Below, in pieces: positions 34,501 through 35,350 of a DNA stretch of 35,350 nt. Location: NCBI GenBank assembly GCA_019649035.1, contig BMAT01009762.1, positions 92,844-128,193 of the forward strand, in the 5' to 3' direction. The first letter of the stretch is position 1, and the number at the start of each line of letters is the position of its first letter. The notes under the pieces are model-generated. The model was not told where the DNA came from. It did no database searches and worked only from the letters and a program-made list of their open reading frames with translations. Made by a program: the position numbers and the translations under genes. Source of the DNA: Elysia marginata. Lineage: Eukaryota > Mollusca > Gastropoda > Plakobranchidae.

Positions 34501-35350
34501 GCAGCTGTGGTGTACCTATACTGGGCTCTGCCTTTAACATCAACGGGTTTAACTGAAACAAGAGAAATAGAAATTAGCAATTGAAAAGCTCTTTCTAATT
34601 TACATTTACAAACGGGACATTCCTTGAAAATATCAACCTAGCAAATGAAATTTTATTTCACTTGGAAGCTCTCAATAGGCACTACTTATTTTAAGTCATA
34701 ATGGTGCATTCACCACAACTACTAAGTTTTTGATGCTGAATACATGTCAAAATTTAAATAGATTATGTTTGCCTTCAAATGTCTCAGTAGTTTTCAGCGG
34801 TATTGACCTAATCTTATCTCTTCATAATTTTCAAAATAAACTTTAAAAAAAGCGTTAATCTCCAACAAGATTAATCTGTACAAAAAAAATATTACTTTAT
34901 GACAACAAAATTGTAATTTACACGGCGTCTTGCCAACGCCAACTTAGTTCTCGGTCGGCTGGGCGCAGTGACCTTGTGACCCCGTGACCTGGGCCTCGCC
35001 GAGCTCAGTGCTGACTGCACACTATGCATTTAACTTTTTTGTTAACATGTCAATTAATTTGCCCGCTGCGTCTAAACTAATGGTAGCATCAAGTTCAAAT
35101 AAAGTTTATACTAAAGTTACAACTAATGCAAACAGTATCCTCTTAGTTAATACACATAATTCATCCAAGTTTTGTTAATATTTATAATGCAAATAGACTG
35201 GTACAATTAGGTCACGATGACACAGAAACGGAATTGTGATTTAAAAACTAAAATAGCTAAATTCTTCCGCATGGCCTTTAATTGAATCAAACATGAATCA
35301 AACCAGAAATAGCAGTACCTTTGTTAAACGTTGGTTTGAAGATGATCTAA
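7420..35350 (-). CDS. CEP164: CEP164-like centrosomal distal-appendage protein, 3' 31 exons (5' end outside window)
   Basis: CEP164 sits on the distal appendages of the mother centriole. In vertebrates it docks the centriole to membrane and recruits TTBK2 through its N-terminal WW domain at the start of ciliogenesis. Thirty-one minus-strand exons join in compatible phase into about 1208 codons ending in TAA at 7420-7422. Human CEP164 is about 1460 residues, so roughly the first tenth to fifth is off the right edge. Family-like landmarks, in residues of this partial protein: DFGLDKNLSEKLLE (150-163), Glu/Lys/Arg coiled coil (about 220-720), WEDLLSADDSW (812-822), AKAFLHKQRRMLKQR (850-864), LLLQKEEQLHRLEG (922-935), KWRKYF (1067-1072) and the C-terminal LELDENDEIRIRQL. 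Junctions use GT-AG except one GC-AG. Seen: reading frames, splice motifs, phase agreement. Known: CEP164 order and role. Inferred: orthology. Confidence 0.92.
7556..8213 (-). other. Intron w30-w31
   Basis: About 660 bp, somewhat less AT-rich than other introns. No exon or element recognised. Confidence 0.55.
8214..8405 (-). CDS. CEP164: CEP164 exon w30, His-rich
   Basis: Phase 2 in. A His-rich run (KHYPHHHHPHH) leads to HAQLAQQKEWLKQHHSR, similar to human GIIEANRRWLERVK. The inferred donor TCTGC|GTATCC leaves in phase 2 and joins w31. If not spliced, the frame reads on five codons past NSAY to TAG at about 8196. The conserved C-terminus in w31 favours splicing. Confidence 0.85.
8406..8856 (-). 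other. Intron w29-w30 (GC-AG)
   Basis: About 450 bp beginning GCAAGT and ending TTTTTTTTCAG on the minus strand. No other content recognised. Confidence 0.75.
8857..8935 (-). CDS. CEP164: CEP164 exon w29, GC donor
   Basis: Phase 1 to phase 2, CATAG acceptor, donor AG|GCAAGT. The GC-AG form is the only way seen to join w30 in frame. Encodes RRAPFTAMPGYNTSAHGFGL. The GT alternative 4 nt downstream (CAA|GTACAT) would put a stop right after the junction. Confidence 0.85.
8888..9153. repeat. Two-copy tandem duplication, 134-bp period, covering part of exon w29
   Basis: 8888-9019 and 9022-9153 are nearly identical, with about three differences seen. The unit includes the 5' 48 nt of exon w29, its acceptor and upstream intron. 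The left copy is the working exon. The right copy has the acceptor but lacks the exon's 3' part and donor. Confidence 0.92.
9022..9069 (-). pseudogene. Duplicated partial exon w29 (decoy exon)
   Basis: It encodes the same start (RRAPFTAMPGYNTSA) behind an intact CATAG acceptor, but is cut before the donor. Reading through would meet a stop formed at the true w29 acceptor (ACA TAG). Confidence 0.75.
9254..9333 (-). CDS. CEP164: CEP164 exon w28, KWRKYF motif
   Basis: Phase 2 to phase 1, TTTCAG acceptor and GGAG|GTAAAA donor. HTAEQSLERKWRKYFG matches human QTVDDFLLEKWRKYFP almost residue for residue around the motif. Confidence 0.95.
9528..9609 (-). CDS. CEP164: CEP164 exon w27
   Basis: Phase 1 to phase 2, ATCTAG acceptor and GG|GTGAGC donor. 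Ends LPEGMQWTPQPPV; human has a Trp-containing STQWAW region here. Confidence 0.88.
9610..10218 (-). other. Intron w26-w27
   Basis: About 610 bp, AT-rich, nothing recognised. Confidence 0.5.
10219..10323 (-). CDS. CEP164: CEP164 exon w26, conserved helix
   Basis: Phase 1 to phase 1, GCCAG acceptor and ACAG|GTTGCT donor. LSKALHRINSELSKVLSYVD matches human [20 protein letters not shown]. Confidence 0.94.
10324..10892 (-). other. Intron w25-w26
   Basis: About 570 bp without recognisable elements. Confidence 0.5.
10893..11028 (-). CDS. CEP164: CEP164 exon w25, acidic/Ser segment
   Basis: Phase 0 to phase 1, GCACAG acceptor and G|GTGAGA donor. IPNLDISDDESSGVGSSNAS corresponds to human FDLSDMDSLSSESSES. 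It is likely disordered and phosphorylatable. Confidence 0.92.
11029..11761 (-). other. Intron w24-w25
   Basis: About 730 bp, AT-rich, nothing recognised. Confidence 0.5.
11762..11923 (-). CDS. CEP164: CEP164 exon w24, second coiled-coil block
   Basis: Fifty-four codons, phase 0-0, TTGCAG acceptor and GAT|GTAATT donor. GSRLLLQKEEQLHRLEGLAK matches human GHNLLKKKEEKLNQLESSL. Confidence 0.94.
11995..12280. mobile_element. hAT-like miniature element, 286 bp, with flanking TGCAAG repeats
   Basis: Perfect 12-bp inverted termini (CAGGGATGCAAG and CTTGCATCCCTG) flanked on both sides by TGCAAG (11989-11994 and 12281-12286). CAGGG-type termini suggest hAT. The direct repeat seen is 6 bp, whereas hAT normally makes 8 bp. 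The interior is non-coding and shared in blocks with 29111-29406. It lies in the w23-w24 intron. Confidence 0.72.
12640..12725. repeat. GA-rich simple-sequence tract
   Basis: GAGA/GGGA-rich on the plus strand, just downstream of the w23 donor in gene orientation. Confidence 0.7.
12743..12899 (-). CDS. CEP164: CEP164 exon w23, conserved helix
   Basis: Phase 2 to phase 0, GCCAG acceptor and GCT|GTGAGT donor. ISRAKAFLHKQRRMLKQRHS is close to human [20 protein letters not shown], among the best matches in the gene. Confidence 0.95.
12900..14428 (-). other. Intron w22-w23, with a long CT-rich tract
   Basis: About 1.5 kb. A polypyrimidine tract (TC/TTTC runs on the plus strand) spans about 13735-13890. 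A poly-T run lies near 13435. No exon or element end recognised. Confidence 0.6.
13735..13890. repeat. CT-rich simple-sequence tract
   Basis: Nearly uninterrupted C/T on the plus strand with TCTCTCTC runs. It is low-complexity sequence that yields spurious open frames. Confidence 0.8.
14429..14505 (-). CDS. CEP164: CEP164 exon w22, WEDLLS motif
   Basis: Phase 0 to phase 2, TTTTAG acceptor and AG|GTGAGA donor. DGASWEDLLSADDSWLNQGL matches human HNVWHLLSAEG, followed in both by the AK-rich helix of the next exon. Confidence 0.91.
14944..14975 (-). CDS. CEP164: CEP164 exon w21, 32-nt microexon
   Basis: Enters in phase 1 and leaves in phase 0, exactly bridging w20 to w22, which otherwise do not match. 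Strong sites: TTTTTATTCCTCAG acceptor and GCT|GTGAGT donor. Adds GREKPRIELFA, including the junction Gly. Confidence 0.8.
14976..16380 (-). other. Intron w20-w21, with a 3-base N run
   Basis: About 1.4 kb, AT-rich. NNN at 15011-15013 next to a poly-A run marks an unresolved spot. No further exon recognised. Confidence 0.6.
16381..16640 (-). CDS. CEP164: CEP164 exon w20, end of coiled coil and linker
   Basis: Largest exon seen (260 nt), phase 2 to phase 1, AACAG acceptor and TAG|GTTTGT donor. The coiled coil ends in RVETKLQEFEGLQDRFVQEV. A Ser/Thr/Gln/Ala linker follows, then LRMEDLHSSP and an acidic DDDDNFEL. Human has HIEDLRKSL at the equivalent place. A second donor 11 nt further on (AAG|GTTTTC) would leave in phase 0. 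Confidence 0.9.
16930..17123 (-). CDS. CEP164: CEP164 exon w19, coiled coil
   Basis: Phase 0 to phase 2, GTTTAG acceptor and TC|GTCAGT donor. EAELERMRTERRQLAQEVAE then KLDKARQERKGLEGDVVRLK. It is long uninterrupted coiled coil near the end of the central helix. Confidence 0.91.
17124..17540 (-). other. Intron w18-w19
   Basis: About 420 bp, AT-rich, nothing recognised. Confidence 0.5.
17541..17693 (-). CDS. CEP164: CEP164 exon w18, coiled coil
   Basis: Fifty-one codons, phase 0-0, TATAG acceptor and GAT|GTAAGA donor. EEDIKEKKADIERRSSYVEK then IELQERKLEERRKKL, aligning with human AKDVKARLALLEVQEE. Confidence 0.92.
17928..17978 (-). CDS. CEP164: CEP164 exon w17, 51 nt, coiled coil
   Basis: Seventeen codons (SESLNKKVLEMEVKSLK), phase 0-0, CTTAAG acceptor and AAG|GTGAGA donor. 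It fits where human has ERKLQDLELDLETR. An alternative phase-0 acceptor 18 nt upstream (exon end 17996) would add TDHLLK. The upstream sequence is poor in pyrimidines, so the exact start is unsure. Confidence 0.7.
18218..18265. mobile_element. Probable hAT-like end fragment
   Basis: CAGGAAAAAAAGGAAAATC followed by ATGAAAATGACATCCCTG resembles the GACATCCCTG end of the 30952-31103 element. No matching left terminus was found, so it is a fragment or a chance match. Confidence 0.3.
18429..18572 (-). CDS. CEP164: CEP164 exon w16, coiled coil
   Basis: Forty-eight codons, phase 0-0, CTCAG acceptor and GAG|GTGAGA donor. LEARKSQLQRQHEREVEEMK aligns with human LERLQRAHERELETVRQ. Confidence 0.93.
18573..19594 (-). 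other. Intron w15-w16
   Basis: About 1.0 kb, AT-rich, with a G-run of about nine at 18674. No exon or element recognised. Confidence 0.55.
19595..19717 (-). CDS. CEP164: CEP164 exon w15, coiled coil
   Basis: Forty-one codons, phase 0-0, TTTACAG acceptor and AAG|GTTAAT donor. LDEILSERKRELKQEHQEQM aligns with human [20 protein letters not shown], a strong anchor in the middle of the coiled coil. Confidence 0.93.
19815..20489. mobile_element. TTAA-flanked piggyBac-like miniature element A, about 667 bp plus TTAA
   Basis: TTAA at 19815-19818 and 20486-20489 flank imperfect inverted termini: CTGATTCCCTCCG on the left, CTCATTCCCTACG read inward from the right. The left end carries two copies of the perfect palindrome CGTCTAATATTAGACG (19835-19850 and 19876-19891). 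A plus-strand frame inside is acidic, as piggyBac transposase N-termini often are. It lies in the w14-w15 intron, about 250 bp left of the Helitron. Confidence 0.65.
20099..20314 (+). pseudogene. Acidic open frame in element A, possible piggyBac transposase N-terminal remnant
   Basis: Reads FLQNILDNSSEDEFSLDEEF, then DLDLELDEDTESG. A leading helix followed by Asp/Glu/Ser-rich sequence is usual at the start of piggyBac-family transposases. No catalytic DDD domain follows, and the frame ends at TAA. The assignment rests on composition plus the TTAA ends, so it is tentative. Confidence 0.35.
21260..21500 (+). repeat. Diverged tandem units with AGATCTAG motifs in the Helitron
   Basis: About three imperfect copies of a 55-70 bp unit built from CAAACAAACT, then a TAGTCCTTGACAGTAGATCTAG-type block, the first two ending TTCCAGAAC. 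The motif AGATCTAG and relatives also recur from 20048 to 21480. Confidence 0.5.
21422..21553 (+). pseudogene. Short basic frame in the Helitron, possible N-terminus of the deleted polyprotein
   Basis: Begins MPGRKQTVLSYHSPRQKRSR and ends 43 codons later. Basic Arg/Lys-rich N-termini are common in Helitron polyproteins. Lying between the leader and the helicase end, it may be the start of the original protein before internal deletion. This is inference from position and composition only. Confidence 0.35.
21558..22106 (+). pseudogene. Helitron Pif1-like helicase, C-terminal fragment
   Basis: An open frame of about 182 codons ends in TAA. Helicase hallmarks: FPVEFLNSIEVSGLPPH (about residues 30-46 from the M at 21597 counted back into the open frame), GMPVMLLRSI, LMNGTGCIF, and the motif V/VI region RPCFAMIINKAQGQTL followed by FYMALSRTGKGD. 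These match the last part of the Pif1 family helicase in Helitron Rep-Hel proteins. The Walker A and B part and the Rep domain are missing. A TGA at 21555-21557 closes the frame upstream. No disabling change is seen inside the fragment, so the copy is fairly young. It could not act as a helicase alone. Confidence 0.88.
22528..22647 (-). CDS. CEP164: CEP164 exon w14, coiled coil
   Basis: Forty codons, phase 0-0, ending LERG at GGG|GTAGGT. KLREELSRLQDEEKFKEEKE is clear coiled coil. The acceptor is uncertain: I chose the first AG after a pyrimidine tract and A-run. The next AG, 12 nt downstream (start LREELSR), is also phase 0. Confidence 0.85.
22648..24150 (-). other. Intron w13-w14
   Basis: About 1.5 kb; its right half is the TTAA element at 23344-23940. 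The rest is AT-rich with no exon seen. Confidence 0.6.
23344..23940. mobile_element. TTAA-flanked inverted-repeat element B, about 589 bp plus TTAA
   Basis: TTAA at 23344-23347 and 23937-23940 flank perfect inverted termini of at least 13 bp (CTCTCTTCCTTCC at left, GGAAGGAAGAGAG at right). TTAA duplication is the piggyBac signature. There is no transposase frame inside, so this would be a non-autonomous copy. It lies in the w13-w14 intron. The terminus differs from element A. Confidence 0.65.
24151..24327 (-). CDS. CEP164: CEP164 exon w13, coiled coil
   Basis: Fifty-nine codons, phase 0-0, TGACAG acceptor and GAG|GTAAAG donor. VDQSVATERARLESEQ, then KHDAEITRLQDEAQRRHKE. It parallels the human stretch with EKEHSAELERL and KHREVVSSLQ. 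Confidence 0.92.
24700..24817 (-). CDS. CEP164: CEP164 exon w12, coiled coil
   Basis: Phase 2 to phase 0, ATCAG acceptor and strong CAG|GTAAGT donor. EQMEKALQKLRDEVSALQQ resembles the repeated LQKLREELE units of vertebrate CEP164. Confidence 0.92.
24818..26678 (-). other. Intron w11-w12, about 1.86 kb
   Basis: AT-rich with poly-A/T runs. Phases of the flanking exons match directly, so no missing exon is demanded. An open frame on the plus strand at 25696-25980 looks like chance AT-rich sequence. No element ends recognised. Confidence 0.5.
26679..26810 (-). CDS. CEP164: CEP164 exon w11, coiled coil
   Basis: Phase 2 to phase 2, TCTTAG acceptor and CG|GTACTT donor. QLNEELDKAQTEEKEQL and FAAEHTEKEAEL are typical of the charged coiled coil. 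The junction codon with w10 gives Asn. Confidence 0.86.
26811..27453 (-). other. Intron w10-w11
   Basis: AT-rich intron of about 640 bp with no recognisable element or RNA gene. Confidence 0.55.
27454..27551 (-). CDS. CEP164: CEP164 exon w10, coiled coil
   Basis: Phase 0 to phase 2, CTGCAG acceptor and AA|GTAGGT donor. Lys/Glu-rich helix (DKDRRLKKLKDEIKREGEAE). Confidence 0.87.
28143..28269 (-). CDS. CEP164: CEP164 exon w9, coiled coil
   Basis: Enters in phase 2 (TCTAG acceptor) and leaves in phase 0 at a fairly weak GAG|GTGTCT donor. ALQLMQDKLERELENAKLEL is heptad-like and aligns with the human KMQQLREKLCQEEEEEIL region. Confidence 0.88.
28270..29538 (-). other. Intron w8-w9
   Basis: About 1.27 kb, AT-rich. 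The hAT-like element at 29111-29406 is the only recognisable content. Confidence 0.6.
29111..29406. mobile_element. hAT-like miniature element copy, about 296 bp, diverged
   Basis: Starts CAGGGATGCC and ends CTTGCCTCCCTA. It shares blocks with the element at 11995-12280: the right-hand block (TTTTCCTGCTTTTTT, then GAAAACTGCTAAAAA, then CTTGC-TCCCT) and an internal CCTACACAGC block. It lies in the w8-w9 intron and has no coding capacity. Confidence 0.6.
29539..29672 (-). CDS. CEP164: CEP164 exon w8, start of helical region
   Basis: Phase 0 start after TTGCAG and phase 2 end at AA|GTGAGT. Begins DIDGTLSLKS, passes through a Pro/Ser linker, then EVERKRKAELSAAA. This marks the transition from linker to coiled coil, where human CEP164 has its LSEAALKAMEEAV segment. 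Confidence 0.88.
29673..31699 (-). other. Intron w7-w8
   Basis: About 2.0 kb of AT-rich intron. Apart from the CAGGGATG-ended element at 30952-31103 I see no exon-like frame with splice sites, no RNA gene and no other element. Confidence 0.6.
30952..31103. mobile_element. hAT-like miniature element, about 152 bp
   Basis: Begins CAGGGATGCCG and ends TTTGACATCCCTG, giving short inverted termini of hAT type. The interior has no coding frame and is AT-rich. A clean 8-bp target duplication is not visible: the flanks ACTTATTA and TGATTAGG match only in part. It lies in the w7-w8 intron. Confidence 0.55.
31700..31726 (-). CDS. CEP164: CEP164 exon w7, 27-nt microexon (candidate)
   Basis: Nine codons (MRASSSLGP), phase 0-0, between AATAG and CCG|GTAAGA. 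A pyrimidine tract (TTTTTCTTTTTC) lies upstream of the acceptor. Inclusion or skipping both keep the frame. The strong donor supports it, but the small size and lack of a clear human counterpart make it provisional. Confidence 0.45.
32294..32377 (-). CDS. CEP164: CEP164 exon w6, conserved DFG(L/F) motif
   Basis: Twenty-eight codons, phase 0-0, TCTCAG acceptor and AAG|GTATGT donor. DFGLDKNLSEKLLEFENLEP matches, in order and spacing, the human segment beginning LDFGFRSRISEHLLD. It is one of the clearest orthology anchors upstream of the coiled coil. Confidence 0.9.
33219..33302 (-). CDS. CEP164: CEP164 exon w5, acidic
   Basis: Twenty-eight codons, phase 0-0, CAAAG acceptor and GTG|GTAAGG donor. 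Asp/Glu/Ser-rich (ESDPDSDEQ, ESESDSDDYN). It is probably disordered linker with several CK2-type acidic serines. Confidence 0.82.
33694..33762 (-). CDS. CEP164: CEP164 exon w4
   Basis: Twenty-three codons, phase 0-0, TTTTAG acceptor and GAG|GTAATG donor. It carries NAFDFGAHDITGLGYE, comparable with the LDIGALGGDFEYEE segment of vertebrate CEP164. Confidence 0.82.
33959..34135 (-). CDS. CEP164: CEP164 exon w3
   Basis: Fifty-nine codons, phase 0-0, with a CTAG acceptor and a GAT|GTAAGC donor. Gly/Ser/Asn-rich low-complexity sequence (GSLGRGLGAN, GSLNKSKSLN) passes into the acidic motif YSGDYEEDD. The acidic stretch is in the place of the Glu-rich NEEDEEESD segment of human CEP164. Confidence 0.82.
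34466..34552 (-). CDS. CEP164: CEP164 exon w2
   Basis: Twenty-nine codons in phase 0-0 between a TTTCAG acceptor and an AAG|GTAAAT donor. The sequence is Pro/Gly/Leu-rich and ends SSGPLGPLK. It resembles the Leu/Pro/Gly linker that follows the basic stretch in vertebrate CEP164. Confidence 0.75.
34921..35030. promoter_or_regulatory. GC-rich islet with three AGGTCA-like half-sites, 2-nt spacing
   Basis: This islet is markedly more GC-rich than its surroundings, in the intron between w1 and w2. On the minus strand it reads AGGTCA, CG, GGGTCA, CA, AGGTCA (plus-strand 34969-34990). That is a triple direct repeat with 2-nt spacers, the geometry called DR2 for RXR-heterodimer nuclear receptors. 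It could equally be a decayed 8-bp tandem repeat. No exon or tRNA-like box is apparent in it. Confidence 0.35.
35319..35350 (-). CDS. CEP164: CEP164 exon w1 (partial, cut by window edge)
   Basis: Open frame of ten codons (RSSSNQRLTK) running to an AAG|GTACTG donor, ending in phase 0. It matches the phase of the next exon. Ser/Lys-rich sequence is expected in the linker after the CEP164 WW domain. It is short and edge-truncated, so the assignment depends on phase and position only. Confidence 0.5.

Noticed and set aside
1-35350. CRISPR arrays, operons, rRNA or tRNA genes
   Set aside because: No regularly spaced direct repeats, no tRNA-like box sequences and no prokaryotic gene layout were seen by eye.

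Overview
This is an AT-rich, intron-rich animal nuclear locus with simple-sequence tracts and transposon remnants in the introns. It has no prokaryotic operon structure. Almost all the coding sequence belongs to one gene on the minus strand. Its conceptual protein follows the order of vertebrate CEP164, the mother-centriole distal-appendage protein needed for ciliogenesis. Identification rests on remembered family sequence, not a database search. Exon structure, AT-richness and the transposons suggest an invertebrate, perhaps a mollusc or other lophotrochozoan. The species is not determinable from the window.

The gene runs from the right edge (35350) to a stop codon at 7420-7422. I assembled 31 exons, w1 to w31. 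Reading phases are compatible across all 30 junctions and give about 1208 residues. The N-terminal part, including the expected WW domain, lies off the window to the right. Order along the protein: low-complexity and acidic linker (w1-w5), a short DFGLDKNLSEKLLE motif (w6), a long coiled coil (w8 to w20), a tryptophan-containing motif with a second helical block (w22-w24), an acidic/Ser segment (w25), a helix resembling the human [12 protein letters not shown] region (w26), a KWRKYF motif (w28), a His-rich exon (w30) and a conserved C-terminal tail (w31).

The introns carry several mobile elements. The w14-w15 intron holds a TTAA-flanked piggyBac-like miniature element (19815-20489). It also holds a short Helitron-type element with both candidate termini (20735-22283), carrying the C-terminal end of a Pif1-like Helitron helicase on the plus strand. 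The w13-w14 intron holds a second TTAA-flanked inverted-repeat element (23344-23940). Several hAT-like miniature elements with CAGGGATG ends lie at 11995-12280, 29111-29406 and 30952-31103, with a probable fragment near 18220.

Positions 1-7419 contain no recognisable exon. They should include the 3' UTR and downstream intergenic DNA. The most notable gene-level features are a GC-AG intron whose alternative GT donor would cause truncation, a 134-bp tandem duplication that copies half of an exon, two microexons, and a triple AGGTCA-type direct repeat in a GC-rich islet of the intron between w1 and w2. I saw no CRISPR array, rRNA or tRNA gene, and no clear undescribed multi-gene system.
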